NCBI GenBank assembly: GCA_008508345.1
Contig: QNGE01001248.1
Span: 23,241 to 87,240, forward strand
Direction of reading: 5' to 3'
Source of the DNA: Paragonimus westermani
Lineage: Eukaryota; Platyhelminthes; Trematoda; Plagiorchiida; Troglotrematidae
Length of the DNA: 64,000 bases
In this document: positions 40,263-53,111 of the stretch, one piece after another
Numbering within the stretch: position 1 is the stretch's first letter
Layout of the letters: every line of letters starts with the position of its first letter
The notes under the pieces: generated by a model
The model's input: the letters and a program-made list of their open reading frames with translations, nothing else
Told to the model about the DNA's origin: nothing
Database searches by the model: none
Made by a program: the position numbers and the translations under genes

Positions 40263-42639
40263 CCATTACGCGCAAACGCGCAGCCTTGTTCGTTTGTAAA
40301 CAATGCCTACACTGTTTATGATTACACTATAATACTCGCAAGCAAAACCATTACGCTTGCTGGTGGACGATTATCTAAGAGTTTGTTGTGGGACAACGTT
40401 GTCAATTGTTGACTTCAGTTGCATGTGAAGGGCGGTGAAACACTGTGTCCCAATATGCTGCAGACATTAAAGAGTTTAAAATAGCTTAGATAAGCTGATT
40501 TCCTACCTGTTACAACTCCCTTGACCTGAATCTGCATCTTTCGCTTCAGGCTTCCAGTTTTGCGTTGGCTGCCGTTATCAGGCGATGTGTGCAACAAATG
40601 GTGTTCACCCTCAAGTTGATCGTTCACACCATTACTGATGAGATCAGACTAAAACGAAACAAGCCTTGGAACACCGGCTTGAAGATCAGCAGGCTGAAAA
40701 ACTTAAATGGTGAACGGGCTAAACCTTTAACACCTCAGTGTTCATCTTGGTTGCTTCAGTGAGCACGACCCCCGATGGTCGCATAAGAATAGCGACATCT
40801 TTTGTGATTCGGCAGGACAGGCTTTACAAATACGTTAGATTCCTGTGGGAGTTATGAAGTGACAACTTTTGAGTTTTGCCAATAAGCGGGTTCGCTTAGG
40901 AAAATATTATGTAGTGCACAAAAAATACGCACTGATAATTTTTCCTGACACGGACGAGAGTTCGGATTGGAGTCTGAAGAAAACAAGAAAGTAAACGGTG
41001 TTACTTTACGAGTGAATCCAGCTAGTGTACTCTGCCTTTGGTTTACTTGGCTAAATCCAGGGTAAACCGTTATTGTACTTGATTATTCTCATTCTGAGTG
41101 GTGCTGTAGGTAAATTTTTATGAAGGGTCTTTAGTAGATTAAAATAAGAGATCTTGTTGCACTGAAATCAGGTAGTGGAATTACTGTTGGTAAGTAGGTC
41201 ATAAACCACGACACCACTGGTTTTTGAGAACTGACCGCTGAGTAACTAACCATACTGAGCAATGAAACCGAACTAACATCAAAAGTTCAGCGAAATATTC
41301 TTGAGTGCTGATGATGAGTGTACTTGACTTCAGTAATGTTTCTGGTACTCAGCAGATACTGTTAGTTTTACCAGCTTGTTTGGGTAAACTGTGTTCATTT
41401 GACTTATCCAGCTTCATATTCTCACAATTTCACACAAGCTCACAGGAGGACATCCCTTTACTTTTCGATGCAACTGTAGTTATGCTGTTGACAAGTCGGG
41501 TAAGCATACTGATTTTCATGGCTTATCCCCTGTAATTTTAGCTGTTCATCATAGCAACAACAACCGAAGGCTGTACAGGTCAAAAAGAACCATTACCGTT
41601 GCTTTTGTTGCCCGTTCCTTGAAATTGAAGCCCTTTGCTTATCAATTTTGAAAGTCACTTTTAGCATGGTTACACCCAAAACCTTAATCATAACAAATTG
41701 CCGGTTCTGACGGGATGGAACTGGTCACCGTCACAAAGTTCTGGTTACGTTAATTACGGCTGAGACCACTTGCCTGAATCAACCTAGTTTGGCTATCCCA
41801 CTTCATGAGGTCCAAGTGGGCATTTTACTGCTCTTGCGCACGTGCCTAGCTCGGAGCCAAACGTCACGCGTAGCTCTCGAAGTTAAATGGGTCACGAAGA
41901 TCGCACACTGAAGAAAGTTAACACACCCAAGCGTTCACGTTTACATTTAGGTCCTACGTTTGATCTACTCTATACCTTTGAAAGACAAAAACCACACGAG
42001 TGTATTCATTGGAATCTATTAAGGGCGTCCGAAGTCTCATGAAGCAGCTGACTGTTAATTTGGGACAACTGGTTTTTCGGGACATGAATCCGGTCAAGCT
42101 GTGTAATACTCTCAGATTTATGTTTCTAGAGTATTCATTCGGGTATCGCTGAAGAGATTTAAAAAATAGCCGAACAACACAAATTCGTCTGCGGAAGCTG
42201 ATCACATGGTTGTAGAACAAACATGACTTTTGGAGAACTCCATTCCGGATACCCTCCAGACTTATCCGATAGATGTTTTGTCCTATTACAGCTACAGATG
42301 AGTGGAGTAATATTTCATGAGTGCGACCGAGGTTCTACACTGTGGTAATCCGTGGGCTCATAGTTATTGTGTCTGAATTGCTACCACCCCACCCGGAAAC
42401 TCGAAGGCCCATTGTTGGAGTTTTTGTTCCATTGCTAACCAAGTGCAACTAGCGCTAACCATTTACTCAAACTGCTGGCCACCTTAACAGTGTTAAAACA
42501 TAACAGCTCTAAGATGGAGACACTGCTCAGTGGTGTACTTTTGCAATGTGTGTGATACTTTTCATCTACTGGACCTACACGAGTTCCCACGGCACCCGAC
42601 GCATTTAAAGATATTACCTATTAGTTATCATGAAATTTA
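40263..42639. other. Stretch without recognisable genes
   Basis: Short unmatched open frames only. I see no repeat or RNA gene here. Confidence 0.4.
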
Positions 42640-42941
42640 GATGAAAAAACTACGGGCGTATAACAAGAATAACCGTAGTCAAACTAACACCGCACGAGCT
42701 ATTTGAAACAATGAGTTTCCTTTATCCAGTTCATCAGGACAGCAGGATGACATACATTGCGAGACGCAAGCATTTCTTTTATTCTCATCAGTCGGTTGAC
42801 CCCGACACTTCGTTCACGGTCCTATTGCGCACTCGCGACCCTAGATTGTTGGCGTTCTCCGAGGCAATGTTGATCAAGCGTCACACACCGGCCCTTTGTT
42901 GGCAAAAGGTACTGACGCAATCAGTTTCGTTGCCGTGGTAG
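42640..42941 (+). pseudogene. 3' coding end of a Penelope-like or related retroelement (fragment)
   Basis: An open frame of about 95 codons ends at a stop at 42939-42941. Its last 45 residues include TSFTVLLRTRDPRLLAF, EAMLIKRHTPALC and SVSLPW. From family knowledge, an R-x-L-x-F-x-EA-x-x-I-x-x-x-x-P-x-LC-x-Q pattern ending in LPW resembles the C-terminal end of GIY-YIG-type retroelement proteins, where the Glu of EA lies in the nuclease fold. No reverse transcriptase precedes it; an in-frame stop lies just upstream. It is unlike the element at 60-63 kb, so it would be a different family. It could instead be a chance frame. Confidence 0.4.
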
Positions 42942-43466
42942 TGAAACCTGTATGCAACTAAGTGAAGTTCGTTCATTTTATTGTTTTGACGCTACGCGCT
43001 TAACCCATATAACCGAATGTTTTATGTAACCGACTGATGAGAGTAAACGAAATGCTTGCATCTTGCAATGTATGTCTTCTTTCTATCCTGATGATCCGTT
43101 TGAGCTCTTGAATGTATTTTCTTCTGGCAAGATTGGGACTACTTTACGATGCCGATAGGAGTATGAGATACAACAAAATAGCCGGAAGATTACCAACCAA
43201 AAACACATCCACACGTGACTTTTACGTTTACAAACATTTCAGGCAGCTTTTTTCAAACAGAATGACTAACTCGGCATTTTGCCGTTTTTAAAACCTATCA
43301 ATAATATATACCGTAGCCAAGGTCGACAGATGAGCTGTGATTACGTGCTCAAAAGACTGTTGTATAATGTAATGTGCCAGTGACCTCTCATTGGACATGA
43401 TCAGATTATCGTATGCAATCGCACGAAGTTTTTTAGCATTAGTCTGTTTTTGTTCATTTTGTAGTA

Positions 43467-45178
43467 ATGGATGTACGAGGACTACCTGATTATTGTGAGC
43501 GGACGTTTGATCCAAGAACTGTATGTTCGGAAGTCAACATGGCAATTCTGGCAGATGAGCTACTGGATCCCCATTTACTGGTTACAGAAACGGTGAGAGA
43601 TGAGGAAGGGCGGACTGATGCTAACTGTCATCTAAACACAAATCAGTCGTGTTCTTTGCAATCTACCAGTTTTCTCAACGAACTCAGTTCGCCGTTGTTG
43701 CTAAACGAATCTTCTTCTGGCAACGAGACCAGCACATGTTCCAGCGGTGGCCAACTGCAGTCCAATCGTCCTCAAACGAACAATCATATTTACGGTGACC
43801 TTGTAATTGGTCAAAAGGAGCAAATCAGTAGGAATCTCAACCCGGTGGCCGAGAGCACCAGCTATTCACGTACCTACATATCTACTGATAATCTGCAAGT
43901 AACTAAAGCGGATAACATAGAGTGTGAGTACGCTGCCAGGGTACATGAAAATGCGTATTCCACGAGAAGTAAATACTGTGATCATCAAGCGTCCCTAAGT
44001 GCTCTTCATCACACACCACTAACGAGAACCTCGTTTCATTCCACTATGGATTTATATGCAGATCCCAAATTAATGACACAACCACAGCGTGCTCTCAATT
44101 ATCCAACATTTTCGTCAGACTGGAACTTAGCTTCTCCGACCCAATTTGATCGCTATAAGAGCACTATGCACACAAGTGATGTTACAACTGACAACTTTGT
44201 ATCTGAAAAGAAAACGAGTATGCGAAGCGAACATATTGGACAACAAGCTAACAGCTTGTTACACCTGACGTATTCGAATGATGAGGTGGAGTTTCAAACT
44301 AATTTTTCCTCTCCAGCACTGTCCTCAAACTACTTACAGGACATTCGAAAATCGGCTCCAAAGTATCAACATTTCGAACCGTACGAATACGCGGGTCTAG
44401 AAAAGTTGGACAAAGCAAAGACTGGAGTGACAAAAGAACACTTGAATGTATGTTCCGGCTTTTGGTGTGCATGTGCTAAAGGTGCAGATAAGAAATATCT
44501 ATCGAATTATATAAAATTTGGTGGCCAGTCAGATCGGTGGCGTTCGACGTACAATTTTCTCGAACTGGATTCTAAACGTGACGAAAAACCCACTGTCGCT
44601 ACTTCGGGAAAATATGATTGGAACGGACAGTCTGACCGTTGTTACCATCCCCAACATTACCATACTTATCACCACCACATTGACCCATATCTTGAGCATC
44701 ATCATCAGTATTCATCTCAACAGCACCCACTGAGCTTACATTTCACCTATGCTCACCCCACGCACGACTCTGTTCATTCGAGAAGTTTCCAGTCGCTGCG
44801 ACAGTCTAGTAGAAAACTTCGGAACCACTTACGCCGTGGACAATTACATGGGACTCATAACTCTTCAGAACCTTTAAACTGTGCTGATTCCACGGGGGCC
44901 TCTTCCGTGACCTCATACGAACACAACGAAAAGAATCGAACACCTTGCGATTTGGACTGGCGCACTTTGGCCGGTGTGGTTCCCCCAGTGCCGCCGGGAG
45001 GAGGATTTAGCTGGTTAAATTCACGACAACCATTGTTCTCTTCACTGTGTGTTGGTTCCGGCAGATCAACTGAAGCAGAGCATGTCAGCTCTCAGATACA
45101 ATTAAGTTTGCGAGAACTGAAGATTTGGTCTGAATTATATGCACATGGTGCTGAGATGATCGCAACAAATACCGGAAG
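43467..45178 (+). CDS. T-box transcription factor, exon 1 (N-terminus and first T-box strand)
   Basis: About 570 codons are open from ATG at 43467, by far the longest frame in the window. Residues 1-540 are Ser/Thr/Asn-rich with no recognised domain. A His-rich tract (HPQHYHTYHHHIDPYLEHHH) lies near residues 393-412. The end, LSLRELKIWSELYAHGAEMI then ATNTGR, matches the T-box entry pattern E-L-W-x-x-F-x-x-x-x-TEM-I-x-T-K-x-GR. The exon ends after AG of a split Arg codon at a GTAAGA donor (45179). A good acceptor (tgttcattttgtag) ends two bases before the ATG, so there may be an upstream exon, either 5' UTR or coding. The product is expected to be a nuclear DNA-binding regulator. The subfamily (Brachyury, Tbx1/2/6 or Tbr type) cannot be settled by eye. 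Confidence 0.85.
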
Positions 45179-45807
45179 GTAAGAAAAACTGACATACATA
45201 CAAGCTACGCTTGCGTTTATGGAAATTCACGCTTCTGGCTGTTTCTATTGTGAGTAAAATAAACTCTCGCTGCGGGCAATCACAGCTAATGCAGTTGTTA
45301 TACAAACAGCAAGACGGCCGTCACGTGATATCACAATGAACTGCGTTCGTATTCGCTGGCGTGCTATCTAGGTACATTGGCTCCCGCTACGAGGATTAGG
45401 GGAAGGACTGTTGTGCACGCAGTCTAGGTTAAATATATTACAGAAGAACTCTGCTAACGCTGTGAGATTTGCCCATCAGCTACTTACAATTAGACCAGTC
45501 ATCGCAAATTTCTTAGCTATATACCATCATGTTGCACTGTTTTTTCGAAAAAACAATCATTGGTTTAGAGGGTGGTCCAGCAATTCTAAATGTATGCTAA
45601 CCCAGGTGCAGAACACTATGTTTGTATTGTAAAAGTAACCTTTCAGCCCTGGCCACTCAATCTTGTGTACGTTAATGATAATACAGTCGTCCATCTTAGT
45701 AGTCGACCTTTATTTGATTCGAACAATAGTGTCGCACGAGTATTTTAAATACGGCGTATTTTCATCTTCAACTGAAGTGTGTTGCTATCAACTTTCGATT
45801 AACACAG

Positions 45808-45974
45808 GCGAATATTTCCTCCTCTTTCGGTCAATGTAACTGGCTTGTATCCTAAAGACCAGTATGCATTTTTATTGGACATGGTTCTTGTTCAACCACA
45901 CGTATTCCGTCACCAGGGCGGTCAGTGGTCGATTGCTGGTCAGTCCGATGAAGAGAAATCCAGTACTGTCTCAG
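45808..45974 (+). CDS. T-box transcription factor, exon 2
   Basis: It begins after ttaacacag and completes the Arg codon left open by exon 1, giving GR-RIFPPLSVNVTGL, then QYAFLLDMV and GGQWSIAGQSDEE. This is the T-box core: RMFP-x-x-K-V-x-V-x-GL, then Y-x-x-LLD-x-V, then x-W-x-x-AGK. The Arg after GR, which contacts DNA in known T-box structures, is kept. The exon ends with TCA G| before GTACCG, one base into a codon. The splice phases and homology leave little doubt about this exon. Confidence 0.85.
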
Positions 45975-46551
45975 GTACCGTTGGTCCGTTTTATAGTGAT
46001 TTTATTTCTAAACTGTACCGTGGGGTTGGACTTTAGATGAAATTTTGTAAACTTAACACTACATGCGAGCTTCAGGGGTGTATGTTCTAAAACAGCTTAA
46101 TTAGAAACGGCAAATGAGCAGTTCGCACACAGTCTTCATTCTACCATCTATATAGACTCTGATTGTCACATTGGTCGGTAATAATCTCATCATCCTATCC
46201 TTTGCAGCAGCTTGATGACAGTGTGTTTACGCATGTGGCAAAGTAGGTGAACTAAGATGGATAAGGATGCATATTAGTTTCTTCACGGAAGTGGGTCATT
46301 TATCTGCCACAGTAGTTTTGATACGATCCACAGAGAGATTACGGTAAACAAACACTCTGAATGGTCATTTTCAAACATATATTATTAATCGTGTAAAAGG
46401 CGCTCAGCAATCAATTTAAGAAGAGCATGATTCAGGAATAATTAACAACAAGAGAAAACAGGTCTACCATTTCAAGCAACTGATGAGAATGTGCAGGCTT
46501 GAAGGCTAGTGAGACAAAACAAAACAAAGCTAGTCATTGAGTTTCGAACAG

Positions 46552-46679
46552 CCACTAGGTGCAGCGGGGTGCACTCACCAGAGGGGTGTTCCCTGGTCTA
46601 TGCCAGAAACGCTTACGATAGCCTCAAATTAATCCATGTGGTCCAAAAAAGTGGACGGAAGTTACGGTTTACTTCCGGA
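46552..46679 (+). CDS. T-box transcription factor, probable divergent exon 3
   Basis: An acceptor (gtttcgaacag) ends at 46551, and the following two bases complete the exon 2 codon as GCC. The reading is ATRCSGVHSPEGCSLVYAR then NAYDSLKLIH, which can be laid over the T-box segment R-C-x-x-H-P-D-S-P ... W-M ... V-x-F-x-K-LKL-T-N. LKL and an aromatic residue are kept, but the usual HPDSP is reduced and the W-M pair is absent. Three donors keep the frame into exon 4: after 46666, after 46679 (chosen, phase 0) or after 46768 (best consensus, GTAAGC, but it adds about 30 residues). The exon itself is likely, its 3' edge uncertain. Exon 4 is about 5.5 kb away, and a further small exon could hide between. 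Confidence 0.5.
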
Positions 46680-49600
46680 GTTAATTGGGATGGTGCAGGA
46701 TTGCTGATCACTTTGAACTGCAACAAAACCTTCATTAGAACAAACTGTCTCGTTACGTTAGTGATTATGTAAGCCTGGCAAGCGATACTCATGTAGATCT
46801 CAGTAGAAATTGCAAAGGCCCGGACATGAAAATAGAACAGATTTTCCTATCCGTGTTATTTCTTCCCTCCAATAATCTGAAATTAAAAGTGAGAAGGGGT
46901 ACGGGGACCGCCTCGTTAAGTACCAACCAGATTGATTAAACACTGGTGCAGTGAGCTAGTGTCGGGCGGTTTTCCCACCCTTTTTCATGCCACTGTTTTC
47001 ACAAAACGTTCGCCCATTTTGATGGTTACAAATGATTATCATGCTATGAGATAATTAACACAAGTAGGTTATAAACTGTCCACTCGAACTGTGTCCATAC
47101 GCGTTCACGTCTTAAACTCAAGTTGGTGTGTGTACTAAATTGAGCATTACTGGATAGCTCGGAGGCCCGATTATCAAATAAAACTTTCGGGGAAGCAGAA
47201 GTGATAGGCACTGGACTCTCTGCAATCAATAACGTTATAAGTGGGGCCGCATAAAATTCAGCTGAAAACATTTTACACTTCTGTTTTATAATGTTTGACA
47301 ATCAAGCTATACTTGCCCAAAGACAAGTACTGTAAACGAGGTTGACTCACCAACCCGGAGCATCAGGTACTATTTGCATCCGTATAAGGAACACAGTTCA
47401 GCTGAAACTATTAAGCAATTCACTACATGACGACGTAGAGTACATAATTCTGTAAAGTTCGAAACTATTGTTTTCTGGAAACTGTTGCTTGTTTTAGCTT
47501 TTTGAAGGATATCTAATCTCTTTTTCTTTCGTAAAAATTTCCGATTCAGGTACTCAAATCTATGTCCACGAGGATTCGCCAAAACTGGGTTCATATTGGA
47601 TGGAATCCGGAGTAAGCTTCCTCAGAGCAAAAATTACCAACAACAAAGAGAACAAGAATTTGAATATGGTTAGTTTCCCGAAACACAAACAGGTCAAATG
47701 CATGCTTCGGTCCCAAGGACAAATATGTTATACTTCACATCTGACAATCCACGCGAGCTTTAGTCCTTAGGACCCCGTCTTCCATAGTAACATGCATAGC
47801 AAATGCTAGAGCGCGAGCGCCTATTAGGAAATTAGCTTTATTTATATATTCCTAAGCACAATATTCTAGAAACGTACGTGACATCAGTAAAAGTTGAGCT
47901 TAACTGTCATACGCGTGTCACCTCGTTGCCTTCCTGAGCGTGGTTATGGAATTGCTTCTTCTGGCTTACCCAACAGCTTTTTCGATTTGGGGACCTACTG
48001 TCCACTTACACACGTGATACTACTGATGATATGAATAAGGTAGGCTACGGGCAACACATGAATCACTAGGACGAGTGGGTGGGCTATCATCACTTCGTCA
48101 ATAAAACACACGATCAGCTTTAGCTCCACATCATTGCAAGCTACGCCTCGAAACCTCCGCAGTCAGGCAAACTTGCCAGCCAGCCTCATTCATCAAATTC
48201 AGTAGGCTCGAGTTTTGCTGTTGTAGGGCTTAGTAAGCCAAGATGTAAGCTTCGACTACGTCTTTCACAAGACAATCATGTTGACTGCTGAGCCACTGAC
48301 CTTACGTCAGACACGGCCGAATTATCGTATCTGAACGCCGAACTACCTTTATCTGTGAGTGATGGGAGGCTTTACATTCACCGATGTCGAGGTGACAAAA
48401 ATATTTACCGCAAAGCGCAGTGTACAAGCACGTGCTACCCCACTAACCTTTACAAGTTTACTGCACTTGCTGAGGCCAGTTTACCTTCCAAATGGAGGTA
48501 AATTAGCGAACCAGTAACGCCAGTCTGCGATGCTGCTGTAATTGTGGTCTTCCAAACAAAGTTTAGGGGTTTTAGTAGATTTCAAGTCAAATAGCATTGA
48601 AACTTTTATGAATCATGGAATAATGAAGCAGTGACAATCTTTTGAGGTTGTGTTCAAAGAATACAGCTATAGACGATCCCAACTTCTCAGTAAAATAATA
48701 TCTGTCGATCGTAAAACATTTGCGCTTTAAGCACACCGTTTCCAGTGTAGGTGTATTCAACCTTAACGGATAGGGTATAACCATCGTATTACCACACCAG
48801 GTTTATTTCAGAGATAATCTTTGAGACCGATTAACCAACAAGTCTGCAAACGAAAACAGTTGCCATGTCATTTAAGACAAACGCAGTCATCCGATCAAAC
48901 GAGATAAGTCAACAAACTAACAGTTCTAATATGACACTTCGAGCGTAGTCAGTCACACATTCCTCCCGGAGTTGTACGTGCGTGCATGGGTATGTGTATG
49001 CAACGACAGGATACATGAAAGTCATATCCAGCTAAACTGTCGGACGCAATATAACTGAAGGCTACGGTATGAATAACAATTACTGCACAATATTTCTGGT
49101 GTTAATAATGTTGGTGTATAGTATCCATCTATCAGGATACTTTCCCACAATGCATATTTGTATATACTACTAATAATTATCAAGCAGCACGTTTTAATTG
49201 ACAAACAGTTTGTGGACGAAGCACCTCCCAAGGAAGAGCTGCCTTTTATAGGGAACGAAAAAATATTTGACTGATATTCTCGACCTCATCCGCTTTTCGC
49301 AGACACTAGTGACCAAGTTCACCTCAGTGCATCGAAACGCTATTTTGTTTAACGTGGCTTGACTACTAAAGGTACTGTCAGGAGGAATTTTCATCGCATT
49401 TAACAGTAGACCTCCCTAAAAAGCCTGCTGGTGAAACTCCACGAACGCCAACTGGATGGAATAAAAGTGGCGCAGGAGATTCTGTGCCTAGTGTACTATA
49501 CTGTTGTGCATTGTTGTTTTGTACTGGACATGCGACCACGCAGTAAATTTACGTTTACTACCTAACGGAGCACATACTGGAGGATGATGACGCGTTTGGA

Positions 49601-52192
49601 GTACCATATTTGCATTTCACCTCTCACGCCTGCTGAAGTTACAGCCTTTTTGTATATTTGAGATCCGCCAAACTAAACTTATCCTTCTAACCACTGCAAT
49701 ATTTCTTATCATTTAAGAACAAATTCTGTTGTGAATGTCAAACGATTGTCTTGTAAAGAACGATGTAAACAGTGCACTGCACTAGTAAGCTCTTGCAATA
49801 CCTACGAACTACATCAACGGAAATCCTCTACTACTTATCAGCAAGTCTTGAGGTGAAATCTTTGGAAACGGATGCCTTGGTCATTTTCACAGTGCCAATC
49901 TCAGACTACTGGGGGAACAGGAAAGGGTTTGTGCATGTGCAAATATAGAGTGTGGCGAAGGTCTCAAACTGTTTGTAATGTTTTCCACGAACCCATATGA
50001 TGATTATTACCGATTACACGTGAAGAAAGTGAACCTAGGCTGGGCCTTTCCTAACCATTTGAAAACAACTTTGAGGTGGCACATGCCTTTGTTGTGATGG
50101 TAGCCCTGTGGTGTTTACAACGAAACGGGCTTGGCAACAACAGGCAGGAGACTAGATTTACAGAGTGAACAAAATCCACACAGCTTGTGTTACTGATATC
50201 TGACGAAAATTACTTCTGCGAGTTTCTTGTGTAACGTAATGCGTGCAGCATGATTCGTTGAAGGAAAGGGTCATTTCAGGTCGATGTCAGTGCGTGGTCA
50301 GCGTTGTGGGTAAGATAACGGCACTGAACCGACTCAAGTGAACGTTGGACTTATCTCTGTATGTGGGGTCGAGCGACCGGAATAGGGCGGGGAAAATCTT
50401 CCCACGCCTACTGAGTTGTACAGTCGGTGGAATGACTGTCCAAATAATTATACCTAAAACTCTGGGTGTATTAAATCAATGGGCATCATCCCGTTACACT
50501 ACTGAGGAGACATAAATCAAAGGTGAGGGAAGCTTTACATACCCCAGCTGTTTCTCCTGGAACAGGCAGCTGGTTCTTCCTAACGCTTTTTCTAACGTTT
50601 CCTTGTCTTTGGACTGTCGGTCAACAGTTTCATCAATTTTCCTCAAGTAAAGAGTTCACGGATTGAGTCGAACTATCTAAATTGCAATTCAACCAGTTCA
50701 TTGTGCAGAATTACAGCTATCCATTCAGTCAAACCCTTGCAAAAGACTTAAGCTGATGGTATGCTGCCTCATTCAGCAGACTGTATAAACTGTTTGACCA
50801 GACTCATCACGAATAAAATGAGTCCCCAAATTTAACAAACTTATATGTATTCCTGAGACCCTGCTCTCTGAATTAAGTTTGAAAAATTAAGGTCTTATAT
50901 TGCGATTTTAAGAATTGTCAGTCCAGACGACCATACTCGGATCACTTTACAGTTAAAAGCGGTATTTAATAACCCTATGGCAAAAGTAGAAACAGCCCGC
51001 GCATGTAAAAAAAGGCCTTCTGCTGTTTTCCGAACGTCATTGACAACAATCTGCCATTATAATCCCATTAAACGTTTACCAACGCTAAACACTCAAATGT
51101 TCGCAGTAGCATACTTGACGAAGTCAGAACCTGAGCTCTTTTCAAATCTCTCTCTAAAACCTGGAGAGTGAGCGCGATTGCAGCAGGATTTATTACCGTG
51201 TCACTTGGACTGTTCTTCACGCGTTGTTTGTTCGGTTGCACTGACGTCCAACGACGGGATTCCAAGACGCAACGGGTTTCACTTCTTACTGCCACACAGA
51301 GTTCATGGTTGGTATATTTTCAGTTTTCAGACGGCAATTAAAATCTCCGGATAAAACACCCCAGCTGTCTTCTGGAAATTTTGACCGCCTTCTAGGAGAA
51401 GTCAGCTCCCTAAGCTTTGCCATGCTATTTGCCATACAATCTATATCTTGCCTCGTTCTCGACCAAGCGATTGGCCATATAATTTTAACTTCCGTGTGCA
51501 TACTTTTTGGGGCGCGTCCGCAGTGGCCGATGTCATCAGTCAGTGTGTGCTACCGTGGCCAATTGAACAGACGCCCCATCTTACTGTACAACTTGTTCAT
51601 AAGTAATCTTCATGTATACATAATTGAAAACGGCATTTTGCAGTGTTAACTCAGAAAACATTTCGAGTTTGTCACACTGTCTCAAAGTGAATATCGTAGA
51701 AGTCCAACCACTGAAATGTGTTTTGTAATGTTAGCGCGGCAACACAATGCTGGGAAAATCTTAGTTTTTGTTGTCTATGCCCTCGAGTTATTGTGCTATG
51801 AATACATCATTAAAGTTTGACAGAAGTGCCTCTCAAAAATGAAGGAGAACTGAATGTCCTTGCCACATTTTAAACCGATGTACTTCAGTTGGATGGCGTG
51901 AGCAAATCTAACTGGACGCAGAAGACCTCAGACCAACGTCACCACTTACTGACTGACCAGTGTATTGATTGAGTTTGACGGAATCAAGAACTGGCAGCGC
52001 ATATCATTAAGACAGTTGACATTAGCAGCAGAAGTGAAATAGAAAGAGGAATCAAAATATGTTTGTAGTTGAGAAAATCACCAAATGGAGTGATCGAATT
52101 AACGTTGCAAACCTCATCATTAACGGCATGTGATATATCACTGTTGAGTATAGTATAATGTTTTTTAAATAATCCTCTTTGATTCGTTTCAG
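46680..52192. other. Large intron of the T-box gene
   Basis: About 5.5 kb without a recognisable exon. It contains a tRNA-SINE-like copy near 48130-48375. Open frames on both strands are short. One minus-strand frame at 51286-51501 contains VLSGDFNCRL, which superficially resembles an endonuclease motif but has no support around it. Confidence 0.5.
48130..48375 (-). repeat. tRNA-SINE-like arm, minus orientation, in the T-box intron
   Basis: Blocks in order on the plus strand: ttgccagccagcctcattc, aggctcgagttttgctg, a B-box-like region, acaagacaatcatgttgac, gagccactgaccttacg, cacggccgaattatcg and tgaacgccgaacta. It continues into ctttatctgtgagtgatggg, a spacer-like block also found at 38098-38130. 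It lies antisense to the host gene. Confidence 0.65.
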
Positions 52193-52579
52193 CTTAACAT
52201 TTGCAGTATGCGGCAATACATACCACGATTTACTGTGTTGCGCATTATTCAGAACCAATCTTGCTACTCCGACGTTGCACCACCCCCACTGGGAGCATTT
52301 CAGGACTGCAGCTACACTCTACAAGCACCTTCTGGTCAGTGTTCATCTACCGGAACCCGGGTAGAGTATATCGGGTCTTATATCATACCGGGTACCCAGT
52401 TTTATACTGTCACTGCCTATCAAAACCCAGATGTGATTCGTATCAAGATTGACAATAATCCTTTCGCGAAAGGTTTTCGCAATCGACAAAACTTCAGTGA
52501 GCTGGATGGAATAGTCATCGCATCCAGGACTGGATTTTCAAATTCACCGTATGGACAACCATCAAACAGTAATAACTAA
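52193..52579 (+). CDS. T-box transcription factor, terminal exon
   Basis: It follows a 3' splice site gattcgtttcag (52192) and reads [18 protein letters not shown], matching the T-box strand L-N-S-M-H-K-Y-x-P-R. About 40 residues of inserted, Pro/Ser/Gly-rich sequence follow, then [15 protein letters not shown] and [14 protein letters not shown], the diagnostic C-terminal T-box block with TAYQN and the DNA-contacting NPFAKGF helix intact. The frame stops at 52577-52579, only about 30 residues past the domain, so this reading has no long C-terminal effector region. An alternative acceptor lies at 52206. A donor-like TTCA|GTGAGC after the T-box could lead to further exons. With the chosen junctions the whole model is in frame and 797 residues long. 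Confidence 0.85.
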   Translation, partial: LNICSMRQYIPRFTVLRIIQNQSCYSDVAPPPLGAFQDCSYTLQAPSGQCSSTGTRVEYIGSYIIPGTQFYTVTAYQNPDVIRIKIDNNPFAKGFRNRQNFSELDGIVIASRTGFSNSPYGQPSNSNN

Positions 52580-53111
52580 TAACAGAGCAGTGTTTACGTA
52601 CAACCCGACTAGTGCGCCAAAAAAACTTGAAAAGGACAAGTGAAATCTGAAAATAATTTTAACACATATTATGAAGACTTCACGTAGATAGCCAAAGCTT
52701 GACCGGATTGTTGTACAAGCTAAGTTTTATTCGGTCATTTGATTGATTTGCGTCAGTCAACAAGTTCACCTCAGCTGTGTTTTCGTTCGTTTTGATCATC
52801 GATTTTGAGTATCTTCTGTTGTCAATTTTTAAACATTTTGATGCCCTCGTTGTTCAAATATTATCCTTTGGTGTAAATGAGACCAGAAACCTAACTGGTT
52901 CTTCACATCAACCGCGTACCGTACCTTGTACATTTGACAGCACTACGGGATTCGTACTCATTTGAAATAGGCCACTGACTGGACCAACCACGTAATGTGC
53001 ACAATATTATGAACGTGGTCTGTATAAAGTACTACCCATCACGAAACGGAAAATGTGGCCACTTGTAGAGTGTTATACACTTGTAGCTTTTCGGCAGACA
53101 GTGTCTACATA

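Noticed and set aside
44518..44733. 71-codon frame inside T-box exon 1
   Set aside because: It lies in another frame over the His-rich tract and is a shadow of the main coding frame.
51286..51501. VLSGDFNCRL in a minus-strand frame, like a retrotransposon endonuclease motif
   Set aside because: Only the GDFN core matches. The flanking sequence does not support an APE endonuclease and no reverse transcriptase follows.
52201..52452. Alternative-frame open readings over the T-box terminal exon
   Set aside because: Only the frame with TAYQN and NPFAKGF matches the family; the others are shadows.
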